DNA from: Prolixibacteraceae bacterium JC049
Lineage (GTDB): Bacteria > Bacteroidota > Bacteroidia > Bacteroidales > Prolixibacteraceae
DNA: 64,000 bases
Reading direction: 5' to 3'
NCBI GenBank assembly: GCA_023369685.1
Contig: SACZ01000001.1
Span: forward strand, 1,054,381 to 1,118,380
Under the pieces are notes generated by a model. It saw nothing but the letters and a program-made list of their open reading frames with translations. It ran no database searches and was not told the origin of the DNA. The position numbers and the translations under genes are program-made. Positions 36,429-47,538 of the stretch are shown here, one piece after another; the stretch's first letter is position 1, and every line of letters starts with the position of its first letter.

Positions 36429-39380
36429 ATGGGAAAAGTATTTTTGGGGTTATTATTAGCACTTATATGGGGAATAAGTGCTGATGCTCAGGTAAATTTA
36501 TATAGCGAAAATTTTAATTCTTACGGAAATAATACCAAACAGGGAACAGGAACACCTCCTGGATGGACATTGGATGAATCGGCTCCAAACTTAGAATCAA
36601 ACCGAACTTTCTCGGTTCAATCTGGGGCAATTAGAGCCACTTTTATAAGTAGAAATAACGTAAATCCAAGAGGTGTTGGTTATTGGCTAAGTAGGTCGAT
36701 TTCAATTTCGGGATACGAAAACGTTTCGCTTGCTGTTAATGTGTTGGCAAGTACTTCTAATATGGAGTCTAATGAGGACTATGTAAGGTGTCAATATTCA
36801 ACGAATAATGGTAGTTCGTGGACAACATTCACTAACAATGGACTTCTTCGAGGAAATATTTCTTCCAGCAGAACAGCATCGCACTCAGGTATCACTGGAA
36901 ATACAATAATTGTCAGAGTAGAAGTTGTAAACGACATGGCTGATGAGACTTATCGGTTCGATAATATATCGGTAACTGGTACTCCTACAGTAGTGACTCC
37001 TAGCTTTTGGGTAAAGGCAGATGCAGGAACAGGAACCTCTAACGATAATACAGGTGTTACAGCTTGGCAAGACCAGGCTGGTTCAAATAATGCATCAACC
37101 TCAGGAACCAGATATCCTGTTTATCAGACCAATGAAGCTAATTTCAATCCCGGGCTACAATTTGATGGGGTAAATGATCAGATGACAATTAGCAGGCCAG
37201 CACAGGACGATTTAACTTTTGCTTTGGTTGTGCGACCAGATGCTGCAGCTCAGTCAGGTACCCAGTGGTGGTCTGGAGATGGAATATTTGATGGAGAGGT
37301 AGCTGGTGTTACTCAGGATTTTGGAGGTTTAAGTATGCTTGGTTCTTCTATTTCTTTTGGAACAACAGGAGACCAAACTATCATTTCAGATAATCCAATT
37401 TTTGGTGGCAATATACCTCATGTTATTATTGCTACCCGTAGTGCTGGTAGTGGTGTTAAAACATTGTACATCGATGGCGATTTTGATAAATCAGGACCTG
37501 GGCTTACGGGATCAATTGTTAATCCATCAGGTTTCAGAATAGGTTCTTTGTATTCGAATAACAACTATTACGATGGTTTCATTTTTGAAATATTGGTCTT
37601 TCAGGACGTATTGGGTAGTAATGATCGTCAGGAGCTGGAAACATACTTTGCCTTGAAATATGGGATGACATTGAATAAGAATTATATAGCCGATGGCAAT
37701 GTGGTTTACGATATTTCGAGTTATGGGAACGATGTTGCTGGTTTGGTTAATGGAACAGCCTATTCTTTGGAGCAAAAGGTAGCATCTTCTATCAATACCT
37801 CAGTATCGAGCTCTTCTGATATTACAATGGCTACTACTAATAATTTTACTACTTCTAACCAGGATGGAAGTAGAACAAATTTAGGTAATGGTGAATATTT
37901 GATATGGGGGAATAATGGCGCTTCAACTTCAAACTGGATCAATGATGGTGACTATCAGCGGGTAAGTCGTTTTTGGAAAACACAAAATACCGGAAATGTT
38001 GGTGATTTATTCTTTCAGGTCAACTTATCGGGGTATCCTTCTGCAGGAAGTTATGCTGTAATTGTTGATAATGATAATAACCTATCCAATGGAGTTATCG
38101 GAACCTATAATTTGACGAATAGTTCAGGGGATTTATATAGCGGACAAGTGACTTTCCCTTCAGGAACCAATTATTTTACAATAGGTACACTTCCTTCTTT
38201 AGATGTTAATCTGGTTAGCTATCAAAATATCAGTAAAAATGGCGCTTCAGATGGAATGTTTGAGGTCGCAGCCACAGGAGGATCAGGAACCTATTTTTAT
38301 AGTTGGAGTAACGGTGGCAATTCTAGTAGTATATCAGGACTTGGAGAGGGGGCTTATACTGTCACTGTTAGCTCTGGAAGTTTGAGTGTTCAGAAGACAT
38401 TTTATTTGTATAATCCTGATGAGATAGTAGCAAGTTCGGCAATTGTGAGTACCCCCAATTGCCCTGGAAATGAAACCGGGGAAATAGCTATGGATGTAAC
38501 ATTGCCCAATACCAAAAGTATTTATTTTAGTGGAGATGATTATATCGCATTAAATGATTCAAAATCGGGGACAAATGCTTTTTCTGAATTGACAGTTTGT
38601 GCCTGGATAAAAGTTGCTTCAGGCAAAGGAGGTTGGGCTATATTAGATTACGATAGATCGGAGTATTTCAATGTGTCGGTTGGTGATAATAGTGGAGGAG
38701 ATAATTTTGTCCATTTTGATACTCATTCAGTCTTAGATGGTAGCACACACGATTTTCATGGTAATATTAATGTTGCAGATAATAATTGGCATCATATTGC
38801 TTGCGTTTACGATGGGGAACACAAATATATTTACGTTGATGGAGTGTTAGATACAGCTACTTCTGGTGGTTTAATACCACATAATGGTCAAAGTTTGGGA
38901 TCCCATTTACAGCGATATGGCTTCATAGGAGAAGGCTCGGAAGCCGACTACTTTAATGGAGGAAGAAACAATTTATATTTTGAAGGTAGAATTGCTTTGG
39001 TCGAATTATGGAGTAGAGCTTTGAGTATTCAAGAAGTAGAAGCAAGAAGAAGTTCAAGTTCTAATGGTAATGGTTTGGTTGGGCAATGGAAAATAGAAGA
39101 AGGGGCGGGAAACAATATCGCGGCAACAGTTGGTGGAAATGGGACTTTGTATGGAACATCAGCATGGGAAACGGATAGCTTTTATTCGGTTACTTCTTAT
39201 GCATGGAGTAAAGATGAAGATGCAGGATTTAGCAAGTCTACAAAGGATATTAATTCGTTGTCAGAGGGAACTTATCGTTGTCAGATAGTTATTACGAATG
39301 GAGGAACGTTTAATGTAACAGAGTCTATAAATGTTCAACATCAAAATATTACCACTAACCCTGTTTCTTTAGAACCATAA
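36429..39380 (+). CDS. giant secreted modular protein 2 of the array (jelly-roll N-terminus, one unit, SprB-like, LamG)
   Basis: 983 residues from the ATG at 36429 (MGKVFLGLLL); a TTG at 36414 in frame is less likely. The signal ends ISADAQ (about 21). It carries an N-terminal beta-sandwich resembling MAM/jelly-roll domains (about 22-190, YSENFNSYG), one jelly-roll unit with DUF8202-like partner (about 192-585), an SprB-like repeat (about 588-663), LamG (about 696-895, WHHIACVYDGEHKYIYVDG) and the short tail module ending NITTNPVSLEP. It is the smallest member and shows the minimal layout of the SprB/LamG-ended type. It lies 79 bp after gene 1 with no terminator between, so co-transcription is likely. 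Confidence 0.87.
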   Translation: MGKVFLGLLLALIWGISADAQVNLYSENFNSYGNNTKQGTGTPPGWTLDESAPNLESNRTFSVQSGAIRATFISRNNVNPRGVGYWLSRSISISGYENVSLAVNVLASTSNMESNEDYVRCQYSTNNGSSWTTFTNNGLLRGNISSSRTASHSGITGNTIIVRVEVVNDMADETYRFDNISVTGTPTVVTPSFWVKADAGTGTSNDNTGVTAWQDQAGSNNASTSGTRYPVYQTNEANFNPGLQFDGVNDQMTISRPAQDDLTFALVVRPDAAAQSGTQWWSGDGIFDGEVAGVTQDFGGLSMLGSSISFGTTGDQTIISDNPIFGGNIPHVIIATRSAGSGVKTLYIDGDFDKSGPGLTGSIVNPSGFRIGSLYSNNNYYDGFIFEILVFQDVLGSNDRQELETYFALKYGMTLNKNYIADGNVVYDISSYGNDVAGLVNGTAYSLEQKVASSINTSVSSSSDITMATTNNFTTSNQDGSRTNLGNGEYLIWGNNGASTSNWINDGDYQRVSRFWKTQNTGNVGDLFFQVNLSGYPSAGSYAVIVDNDNNLSNGVIGTYNLTNSSGDLYSGQVTFPSGTNYFTIGTLPSLDVNLVSYQNISKNGASDGMFEVAATGGSGTYFYSWSNGGNSSSISGLGEGAYTVTVSSGSLSVQKTFYLYNPDEIVASSAIVSTPNCPGNETGEIAMDVTLPNTKSIYFSGDDYIALNDSKSGTNAFSELTVCAWIKVASGKGGWAILDYDRSEYFNVSVGDNSGGDNFVHFDTHSVLDGSTHDFHGNINVADNNWHHIACVYDGEHKYIYVDGVLDTATSGGLIPHNGQSLGSHLQRYGFIGEGSEADYFNGGRNNLYFEGRIALVELWSRALSIQEVEARRSSSSNGNGLVGQWKIEEGAGNNIAATVGGNGTLYGTSAWETDSFYSVTSYAWSKDEDAGFSKSTKDINSLSEGTYRCQIVITNGGTFNVTESINVQHQNITTNPVSLEP

Positions 39381-39472
39381 CTAAAAGATGTATATGAACC
39401 TATTTTGATATTAATTTGTTTAACTTCTCTATTTATATTTTGTCGTTATCGTTAACAGTCTGCTTAAAATTA

Positions 39473-39480
39473 TATATTTG
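39473..39480 (+). promoter_or_regulatory. putative internal -7 box in front of array gene 3
   Basis: TATATTTG fits TAnnTTTG exactly and lies 82 bp upstream of the start at 39563, within the longest gap of the array (182 bp). No matching -33 box at usual spacing. Confidence 0.35.
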
Positions 39481-39562
39481 TATAAACCCTGTGAAATTAA
39501 CCTGAAGAATAACCACTCTGTAACATTGAAATTGTAGCTTATTTTCAAGTTAGTATTAATTT

Positions 39563-42500
39563 ATGAGACAAATGAGAAAAGTTAACCCATACATAATAGT
39601 TGTAGGGATTTTTGCTTTGTTGTTATTATTCAAAACCAGTTATTCTCAGCCAACTCTTCCCAATGGATATAGTTGCTATAAGTCTGTGGTCGTAAATAAA
39701 ACGTCTTATGGTCAGAGTTATGCCAATCAGGTTGAAATTGAGGTGGCTTATGAGCCTGAAATGAATGCCGATTTTAGTGATATTCGCTTTTTAAGTACTT
39801 CTGGGACTAATTTGCCATACTGGATTGAAAGTTATACTTCAAGAGTGACAGCAACTGTTTGGGTTGATTTTGGTCAAACAGGTATTGGTAATACTACCAT
39901 TTATCTAGTCTACGGAAATTCTACTGCAACATCTCAAAGTGATATCTCGGATGTAATGACTCAAGGCTGGCTCGATTTCGAGTATTTTACGTACGGAGGC
40001 AATAATTTCAATAATGAATCTCTTTGGACATCTCGTTATAGCGGAGCCGATTCTGTAGTTGTGGATGATAATTATCTTCCAACAGGAGAGGGGATTATTA
40101 ACTATAACTTTGGAAGTGGGACACTGGATCTACATGGTCAGAATTATAGCGATTTTGTTGTTTTAAGGTGGAAAGGATGGTTGAAAATGCCTTCCAACTC
40201 AGGGACGGTTGGTATAAGAGCTGGTAGTGACGATGGTGTACGATTAAGATTGAATAATAATTTGGAGATTGATCAATGGATCTTGAGGTCGTATGCTACT
40301 AATTCAATAAATTATTCTTATTCTTCATCGGCTGTTGCATTACAGTTCGATTTTTTTGAACATACAGGTGATGCCAGAGCTACCCTGGAATGGGATGCAG
40401 GTGGTTTTTATCAAGTGATTGATAGAACTAACTTTTATACTACTAGTCAATACAGTACTCCGCCTACAGCTACATTGGGAGAGTCTGTAAATACAACTTT
40501 TTCTGTTATAAATAATGCTGAATTATGGGTGAAGGCTGATGCCGGTGTAAGCGCTAATGGAAGTGGGGTTGTAACCAGCTGGAATGATCAGGCGGGATCG
40601 CATAATGCATCTGCGTCTGGAAATCAAAGACCAACTTTACAAAGCAATGTACTTAACTTTAATCCTGTAGTTCGATTTGATGGAAACAATGATTATCTGA
40701 ATATTTCGAATCGAACAGGGCTAAGTACGGGGCGTAGTTCTCGTGCAACATTTGTTGTGGCGAAAGATGGCGGTACTAGTAGTGATACCTGGGCTTTTGT
40801 TTTTGCAACGGGTAGTGCCGGAAGTACGTTAGGCTGGAATATAGGACGAAATAATCCTTCAGGAAAAAGTTATGTGCTAGGAGGCTATGGACATGATATA
40901 ATAACGGGTTCATGGGGAGATGACTTTCATGTAGCTTCGGGTTTTTACAATGGGGCTAAAATGGAACTGTATTCCGAAGGAAGCTTTTTAGGAGATTTAA
41001 CTATTGGGTTGAATACAACCGATGCCAATGCCCGTATCGGAAGACAAATAAATTCAAGCAGTGAGTATTGGGGGGGAGATATTGCTGAGATTATTCATTA
41101 TTCAGAAGGAGTTTCAGCAGGTTCAAGACGTAAAGTAGAATCTTATTTGGCACTTAAATATGGTATTACCTTAAACGAAGATTACTGGGGGAATAACCAG
41201 GTGGTTTATTCTATTTCTGGATATGGGAATGATATTGCAGGTATAGGAAACGACGGATCAAGTAGTCTGGATCAGAAGGTTTCATCTTCTTCTAATACAT
41301 CGGCAAGTGATGCTTCTGATATTGTTATTGCTACTACAAACGATTTTACATCTGCTAATGAAAGTAGTGGGCGAACATCATTAAGTGATGGTTCGTTTTT
41401 AGTTTGGGGAAATAACGGGAGCACAACAAGTGCATGGGTGACGGATGGAGATTATAAACGTGTCGCTCGGTTTTGGAAAGCACAAAATACAGGAAGCGTT
41501 GGTGCTATAAACATGCAAATCAATTTGAATAATTATCCTTCGACACTGACTAATTACTATGTGATTGTTGATTCCGATAACAACTTAAGTAATGGAATTA
41601 CTGGTAGCTATTTATTAACCAATAGCTCTGGTGATTTATATACTGCTTCATTTTCGTTCCCTTCAGGAACAAGTTATTTTACCATCGGATATGAAACACC
41701 ATCATTGGACTTTGGTGATGCTCCTTCTCCATATCCAACTGCATTGAGTAATAGTGGAGCATACCATATTATTTCTGGAGGAGTTTACCTTGGAAGTTCC
41801 GTTGACAGCGAAGCCGACGGTCAAGCAAACTCAGATGCATCAGGAGATGGTAGCGATGAAGATGGAATTACTTTTAGTGGCAATTTAAGTGCAGGAGCTT
41901 CCATAACAGTAACTGCTACAGCTTCAGTGGCAGGTAAATTAAATGGATGGATCGACTATAATGATGATGGGGATTGGAACGATAGTGGAGAGCAGGTGTT
42001 CACAGATCAGACACTCTCGGCTGGGAGTAATAGCTTAACTTTCACTGTTCCTTGTGATGTAGAATCGAATACTTCATTTGCTCGTTTCCGTTTTTCTACC
42101 CAAACGGGGTTAGGAGTAACCGGACTGGCCAATGATGGGGAGGTAGAAGATTATCAAGTTATTTTAGAAGCCAACGGAAGCAATACGATAAGTTGTCCTA
42201 CAGATGCAACTGTCACACCAAACAATACAGGATGTACCTATTTAGTAAGTGGGACAACTCACGATTTGATCTACAATAATTCATGTAACAGTTCAAGCAT
42301 TACTAATAATTTCAATAATAGTTCAAGTTTAAATGGAGCAACGTTTCCTGTCGGCCGAACAACTGTTACATGGAATTATAGCATTGCAGTGCTAACCGAA
42401 ATAGCATTTTTTACCTGGGATAATACCAATAATCCTTTGGTACCTTTGCGAGGATTGCAAGCGAATAGTGAGCAGTATGCAACAGTCGCTTCGAATGGTC

Positions 42501-43306
42501 AATCAGGAAATGGATTGACAGGAGGTGGTCGAAATAGAAACATCCATATGCAGTATAATTATGGTGCATCGGAATTTAATAATATGGATGGGATTGACTT
42601 TAGTGTAGATTATTTACGAAAAGAGGGGACAGCAAACTTTATTGAAAGAGGTTCGGGGTTCAGACTAAAAGCAGGTTCTTCTTTCCAAGTAACTTACAGA
42701 GTTGAAAATGGATCCGGAGGATATCAGACCGTATCAAGTTCCAGTTATTCAATCACACAAGACAACACATGGCGTAATTATCGATTTAAATATGATCCTG
42801 TTACAGGAATAGGACAGTTGATGGTTAATGGAAGCACTGTTTGGTCTTCCTCTCCTACGCCAGGAAAGAAAATGGTATGGCAAAATTCTAATTTTATAAT
42901 AGGAAAGGATATGGATGCTAGTGCCAGTTCCAGTTCAACAATCGATAATTTGCTAATCCAGAAATATACTCTTTCTACAGGAAGTTGCGATTCGGATATT
43001 CAGGTCAATAATAATTTAGCAGTTAGCTTAGCGTCCAGTGAAGGTAGTGAGTTTTGCTCGGGAACAGCTGTTACTTTTACTGCTACTGCAACTAATGGAA
43101 CATCGCCTTATACTTGTGATTTTAAAATAGGAGGCACATCACAACAGTCTGGAAGTTCCAATACTTATAATAACTCATCTTTAGCTAATGGAAATGTTGT
43201 GACAGTAGAGGTGACAGACACAAATGGCTGTACGATTGTGAGCAGTGATCTTACTGTTCAGGTACATGGTGATATATCTACTAATGAAATTCATATAGGA
43301 AATTAA
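39563..43306 (+). CDS. giant secreted modular protein 3 of the array (DUF2341, PA14-like, one unit, GEVED, HYR-like, LamG-like, Ig-like)
   Basis: 1247 residues with a signal ending TSYSQ (about 29). DUF2341 (about 35-125) and a PA14-like domain (about 130-300) resemble gene 1. One jelly-roll/DUF8202-like pair follows (about 319-705). The second half differs from genes 1, 2 and 4: a GEVED domain (about 716-870, LNGWIDYNDDGDWNDSGEQVF and GEVEDYQV), an HYR-like stretch (about 876-945), a LamG-like domain (about 948-1150, MDGIDFSVDYLRKEG) and an Ig/PKD-like module (about 1155-1230), closing with GDISTNEIHIGN. It lacks a visible T9SS domain. It is probably a surface or matrix protein with carbohydrate-binding folds; no catalytic motif was found. 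Confidence 0.87.
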   Translation: MRQMRKVNPYIIVVGIFALLLLFKTSYSQPTLPNGYSCYKSVVVNKTSYGQSYANQVEIEVAYEPEMNADFSDIRFLSTSGTNLPYWIESYTSRVTATVWVDFGQTGIGNTTIYLVYGNSTATSQSDISDVMTQGWLDFEYFTYGGNNFNNESLWTSRYSGADSVVVDDNYLPTGEGIINYNFGSGTLDLHGQNYSDFVVLRWKGWLKMPSNSGTVGIRAGSDDGVRLRLNNNLEIDQWILRSYATNSINYSYSSSAVALQFDFFEHTGDARATLEWDAGGFYQVIDRTNFYTTSQYSTPPTATLGESVNTTFSVINNAELWVKADAGVSANGSGVVTSWNDQAGSHNASASGNQRPTLQSNVLNFNPVVRFDGNNDYLNISNRTGLSTGRSSRATFVVAKDGGTSSDTWAFVFATGSAGSTLGWNIGRNNPSGKSYVLGGYGHDIITGSWGDDFHVASGFYNGAKMELYSEGSFLGDLTIGLNTTDANARIGRQINSSSEYWGGDIAEIIHYSEGVSAGSRRKVESYLALKYGITLNEDYWGNNQVVYSISGYGNDIAGIGNDGSSSLDQKVSSSSNTSASDASDIVIATTNDFTSANESSGRTSLSDGSFLVWGNNGSTTSAWVTDGDYKRVARFWKAQNTGSVGAINMQINLNNYPSTLTNYYVIVDSDNNLSNGITGSYLLTNSSGDLYTASFSFPSGTSYFTIGYETPSLDFGDAPSPYPTALSNSGAYHIISGGVYLGSSVDSEADGQANSDASGDGSDEDGITFSGNLSAGASITVTATASVAGKLNGWIDYNDDGDWNDSGEQVFTDQTLSAGSNSLTFTVPCDVESNTSFARFRFSTQTGLGVTGLANDGEVEDYQVILEANGSNTISCPTDATVTPNNTGCTYLVSGTTHDLIYNNSCNSSSITNNFNNSSSLNGATFPVGRTTVTWNYSIAVLTEIAFFTWDNTNNPLVPLRGLQANSEQYATVASNGQSGNGLTGGGRNRNIHMQYNYGASEFNNMDGIDFSVDYLRKEGTANFIERGSGFRLKAGSSFQVTYRVENGSGGYQTVSSSSYSITQDNTWRNYRFKYDPVTGIGQLMVNGSTVWSSSPTPGKKMVWQNSNFIIGKDMDASASSSSTIDNLLIQKYTLSTGSCDSDIQVNNNLAVSLASSEGSEFCSGTAVTFTATATNGTSPYTCDFKIGGTSQQSGSSNTYNNSSLANGNVVTVEVTDTNGCTIVSSDLTVQVHGDISTNEIHIGN

Positions 43307-43317
43307 CATGTAGTTAT

Positions 43318-43344
43318 AAACATGTTTAAGGTAATAGTGTTATA
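43318..43344 (+). promoter_or_regulatory. leader element shared by array genes 4 and 5 (copy 1)
   Basis: 27 bp matching 47539-47565 at 21 positions (AAACATGTTT, then GGT, then TGTTATA), 21 bp before the start codon of gene 4. Its role is unknown. Confidence 0.4.
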
Positions 43345-43365
43345 TTGGGGATTTAATCACCCTGA

Positions 43366-46300
43366 ATGACGAGAAAACTGACACTATTGCTATGTTTGTT
43401 TTTTGGAATCACTCTATATACATTTGCCCAAACTGTAATTTATAGTGAAGATTTCAATAGTTACTCTAATGGCACCACACAAGGCTCAGGTACTCCCGCA
43501 AAATGGACTTTAGATGAAACAGATCCGAATATAGAATCTACGAGGACATTTTCAGTTCAATCAAATGTACTAGAGGCTACATTTATTAGTCAAACTAATA
43601 TCGATCCTAGGGGGATTGGCTATTGGTTAAGTCAATCAATTTCAATAAGTGGTTATACTAATGTAAGTCTTTCTGTAGAGGTGTTGGCAAGTCCTTCAGG
43701 CATGGAGTCTAGTGAAGATTTGGTGCGTTGTGAATACTCCATTGATGGGGGAGCCTGGACAACTTTCTCTACCAACGGATTATTACAAGGAAACATTGCC
43801 TCCAACCAGACAGCCACACAAACAGGTTTGTCTGGTAGTGCTATTCAATTAAGAGTTGCAATGGTGAATGATTTAGGTGATGAAACGTATAAAATTGACA
43901 ATGTAAGTGTTTCGGGAACTTTGTCTGCAGCTTCTCCTGTTATTTGGATGAGAGCAAACGATGGAGTTACTTTGGATGGAGGAAGTGGGATTAATAATTG
44001 GTTGGATCAGGCTTCTGGTTATAATTTATCATCAACCAATTCCAGTAATAATGGTCCTTATTTAAGGAATAACCGATTAAATTTTAATCCGATAGTTGAA
44101 TTTGATGGGAATGACCTTGTTCAATCGGGTATTCCTGGAAGCGTATTGGATGCAACATCAAATACCGCATTGTTAGTGCAAAAGTTCAATTCTGGTTATG
44201 TTATTTTCTCACTGGGTCAATATAATCCTGTAGATGCCGATCGTCGATTTAGTATGGAGTCTTCTGGTGGCAATATTCGATTTGATTTCCCGAATGATAA
44301 TGATGGAGATGGAAAATTAATTGGAAGCACATCGATAACTGGTAGCTATCAGATTCAAACATTGGCATCAACTGCAACACAGAATAAGATATATGTGAAT
44401 AATGTATTGGATGCTACATCCAACAGAACTTCAACTTTTAATGGTTCGGAGGGGCAGCACTCCATACGTATTGGAACAAGTAATCAGTTTGGTGGTTATT
44501 ATTCGCGAATTGACGTTGCCGAATTGATATTATTCGATAGCGAGTTAATAGGAACAAATTTTGATATATGGCAATCGTACTTAGGACTGAAGTATGCCAT
44601 TACTGTTGGTAATGATGGTAGTTCCTTTGTATACCTTGATTCTTCTGGAAATACAATCTGGGATGGAGCTACTACGTTTCAGAATAATGTTGTCGGTTTA
44701 GGAAATGATTCAGGATGGAGTTTAGATCAAAAAGTAGCTAGTTCGGGCGATGTTGTCATGGCAACAACTAGTGACTTTTCTTCTGGTAATTACGACTCTG
44801 GGAGAACTTCGTTAAGTGGAGGTCAGTTTTTAATATGGGGAGACAATGGGGGGAGTACAGGTAGCTGGAATGTGGATGGAAGCTATAATCGAGTAAATAA
44901 ATTTTGGAAGGTGCAGAATACGGGAAGTGTATCAACTGTTAATTTGCAAATCAATTTATCGAGCTATGTTGCTACTAGTTCTGAATACAAACTGATAGTA
45001 GATAATGATAATAATCTATCTAATGGAATTACTTCAGAGCATGCATTGACCAATAGTTCAGGAAGTCTTTATACCACATCTTTATCATTTGCCGATGGAA
45101 CCAATTATTTTACTATTGCCGAATCGTTGGCTCCGGAAACGGGTTTTTGGGTTAGAGCAGATGCTGCTACCAGCAGCACAACTGATGGAAATACAATAAC
45201 CAGCTGGGGAGATCAGAGTGGATCCAACAATGCAACTACAAGTGGTAGTAATAGTCCTACATTTAGAACCAATCAGGCCAATTTTAACCCGGGCATCGAC
45301 TTTGATGGAAGTAATGATCGCATGACAATTAATCGTCCTGCACAGGATGATTTTACTTTTGCAATTGTGGTACGCTCAGATGATAATGGTGGCTCAGGAT
45401 CATCCTGGTGGCAAGGAGATGGAATATTTGATGGAGAGGTAGCTGGTAGTCAGGTCGACTTTGGAGGACTTAGTTTGTTGGATGGGAAATTGGCTTTTGG
45501 TACAACAGGAAACGACCAAACTGTAAAGTCTTCTGCCTCCATTACAGGGAGTACTCCTCATTTTGCCATTGCAACTCGTTCTGCCTCTAACGGAGCAAAA
45601 GCGTTGTTTATTGACGGAAGTACAGATAATACGGGAACTGGTATTACAGGATCTATTACTAATCCTACTGGTTTTAGAATTGGTTCGTTGTATTCAAATA
45701 ACAATTATTACAATGGTACTATTTTCGAGATTATTACTTTTAATGGAGTAATAAGTGGCTTAGATAAAAGTAGATTAGAAACCTATTTTGCACTGAAATA
45801 CGGATTAACATTAAGTAGTGACTATGTTGCTAGTGAAGGTACTATTTACTCGGTTTCCGGTTATGGGAACAATATTGCGGGTTTGGTGAATGGAACAGCT
45901 TACAGTTTAGATCAGAAAGTAGCATCTACAATTAATACATCATCTTCAGATGCCTCGAATGTAACAATGGCTACCACAAGTGATTTTACATCAACGAATC
46001 AAACTGGAAGTAGAACATCTCTGAGCAGTGGACAATATCTGATATGGGGAGATAATGGAGGCTCTACATCGAGTTGGACAAACGATGGAGGGGTAGATCG
46101 GGTCAATCGTTTTTGGAAGGTGCAAAATACGGGTAATGTAGGAAGCATACATCTTGAGATTAACCTGCAAGGCTATCCAGCTACTTCAAATGGTTATTCC
46201 GTAATTGTAGATAGTGATAACAATCTGTCTAACGGAGTCACTGGGGTGTATTCGTTAACCAATAGTTCTGGTGATCTGTATAATACTCAGGCTACGTTTC

Positions 46301-47517
46301 CTCAGGGAACAAGTTACTTTACAATAGGAGTGGTGCCTCCTTTGGTTGTTACTCTTGATTCTTACACTAATATCTCAAGTAATGGAGGAACTAATGGAGT
46401 ATTAACCGTTTCTGCAACAGGAGGATTAGGAAGTTATTCGTATAGCTGGAGTAATGGTGCTTCAACAAATAGTATTACCGGGTTATCGTCAGGTGCTTAC
46501 ACTGTTACCGTCACATCCGGTACACTGAGTACACAACAAACTTATTATTTATACGACCCTGACTTAATCTCTTCGTCGACTACAGTTGTTTCATCTCCCA
46601 ATTGTGCAGGAGATCAAACAGGAGAGATTAATTTATCGGTGACACTGCCTAATACAAAGTGTATTAATTTCGATGGAAGTAATGATTATGTGGCTTTGAA
46701 TGACTCCAAATCAGGACAAAATGCATTTGCTGAACTAACAGTGTGTGCGTGGATAAAAGTTCCTGCAGGTCAGGGAGGATGGGCTGTCTTGGATTACGAC
46801 CGTTCAGAATATTTTAATGTATCTATTGGCGACCAGTCTGGAGGAGATAATACTGTTCACTTTGATACCAACTCTGGAATTAATGGAAATATTCATGATT
46901 TTAATGGAAGTGTTGTTGTAGCAGATAATACTTGGCACCATATTGCTTGCGTATATGATGGGGTAAATAAACACATTTATGTGGATGGAGTTTTGGATGC
47001 TTCCACCTCTTCGCCTCCTCATAATAGTGCTGATATCGGTTCAACAATAACGAGATACGGTTTTATTGGAGAAGGATCAGAAGCAGATGGATTAAATGGA
47101 ACCCGAAATAACCTGTATTTTCAAGGTAAAATTGCCTTAGTGGAGTTATGGACAAGGGCTTTAGGTGAACAAGAAATCAGAGCAAGAATGAACTCCTCTG
47201 CATCGGGAACAGGCTTGGTAGGATTGTGGAAGCTGGATGAGGGAAGTGGAACCTCTACTACAGCAGTTGTTGGAGGAAACGGAACTTTATATGGTAGTCC
47301 TGCATGGGAAACCGATAGCTTCTATTCTGTTAGTTCATATGCATGGACAAAAAATGGGGATGGAGGTTTTTCAGAGTCAACACAAAATATTAGCTCGCTA
47401 AGTGAAGGAACTTATAATTATTCAGTTCAGGTAACAAATGGCTACACCATAACAGGCTCTCAGATACTAAATGCTGCTCATCAGAATATTTCAACTAATG
47501 CTATTCAAATAGAATAA
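43366..47517 (+). CDS. giant secreted modular protein 4 of the array (jelly-roll N-terminus, two units, SprB-like, LamG)
   Basis: 1383 residues with a signal ending YTFAQ (about 22). The N-terminal beta-sandwich (about 23-185) resembles gene 2. A divergent jelly-roll/DUF8202-like pair (about 192-585) and a second, standard pair (about 593-986) follow. The end is of the SprB/LamG type: SprB-like repeat (about 992-1065), LamG (about 1099-1295) and the half-module ending NISTNAIQIE. The LamG part is nearly the same protein sequence as in gene 1 (WAVLDYDRSEYFNVSIGDQS) but with many synonymous base changes, so the copies are old and conserved by selection. It lies 59 bp after gene 3. Confidence 0.87.
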   Translation: MTRKLTLLLCLFFGITLYTFAQTVIYSEDFNSYSNGTTQGSGTPAKWTLDETDPNIESTRTFSVQSNVLEATFISQTNIDPRGIGYWLSQSISISGYTNVSLSVEVLASPSGMESSEDLVRCEYSIDGGAWTTFSTNGLLQGNIASNQTATQTGLSGSAIQLRVAMVNDLGDETYKIDNVSVSGTLSAASPVIWMRANDGVTLDGGSGINNWLDQASGYNLSSTNSSNNGPYLRNNRLNFNPIVEFDGNDLVQSGIPGSVLDATSNTALLVQKFNSGYVIFSLGQYNPVDADRRFSMESSGGNIRFDFPNDNDGDGKLIGSTSITGSYQIQTLASTATQNKIYVNNVLDATSNRTSTFNGSEGQHSIRIGTSNQFGGYYSRIDVAELILFDSELIGTNFDIWQSYLGLKYAITVGNDGSSFVYLDSSGNTIWDGATTFQNNVVGLGNDSGWSLDQKVASSGDVVMATTSDFSSGNYDSGRTSLSGGQFLIWGDNGGSTGSWNVDGSYNRVNKFWKVQNTGSVSTVNLQINLSSYVATSSEYKLIVDNDNNLSNGITSEHALTNSSGSLYTTSLSFADGTNYFTIAESLAPETGFWVRADAATSSTTDGNTITSWGDQSGSNNATTSGSNSPTFRTNQANFNPGIDFDGSNDRMTINRPAQDDFTFAIVVRSDDNGGSGSSWWQGDGIFDGEVAGSQVDFGGLSLLDGKLAFGTTGNDQTVKSSASITGSTPHFAIATRSASNGAKALFIDGSTDNTGTGITGSITNPTGFRIGSLYSNNNYYNGTIFEIITFNGVISGLDKSRLETYFALKYGLTLSSDYVASEGTIYSVSGYGNNIAGLVNGTAYSLDQKVASTINTSSSDASNVTMATTSDFTSTNQTGSRTSLSSGQYLIWGDNGGSTSSWTNDGGVDRVNRFWKVQNTGNVGSIHLEINLQGYPATSNGYSVIVDSDNNLSNGVTGVYSLTNSSGDLYNTQATFPQGTSYFTIGVVPPLVVTLDSYTNISSNGGTNGVLTVSATGGLGSYSYSWSNGASTNSITGLSSGAYTVTVTSGTLSTQQTYYLYDPDLISSSTTVVSSPNCAGDQTGEINLSVTLPNTKCINFDGSNDYVALNDSKSGQNAFAELTVCAWIKVPAGQGGWAVLDYDRSEYFNVSIGDQSGGDNTVHFDTNSGINGNIHDFNGSVVVADNTWHHIACVYDGVNKHIYVDGVLDASTSSPPHNSADIGSTITRYGFIGEGSEADGLNGTRNNLYFQGKIALVELWTRALGEQEIRARMNSSASGTGLVGLWKLDEGSGTSTTAVVGGNGTLYGSPAWETDSFYSVSSYAWTKNGDGGFSESTQNISSLSEGTYNYSVQVTNGYTITGSQILNAAHQNISTNAIQIE

Positions 47518-47538
47518 TTATACAGAATAATATTCAGT

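Noticed and set aside
43305-43326. AACATG/CATGTT inverted repeat as a terminator between array genes 3 and 4
   Set aside because: Only 6 AT-rich pairs with no T tract; too weak to call.
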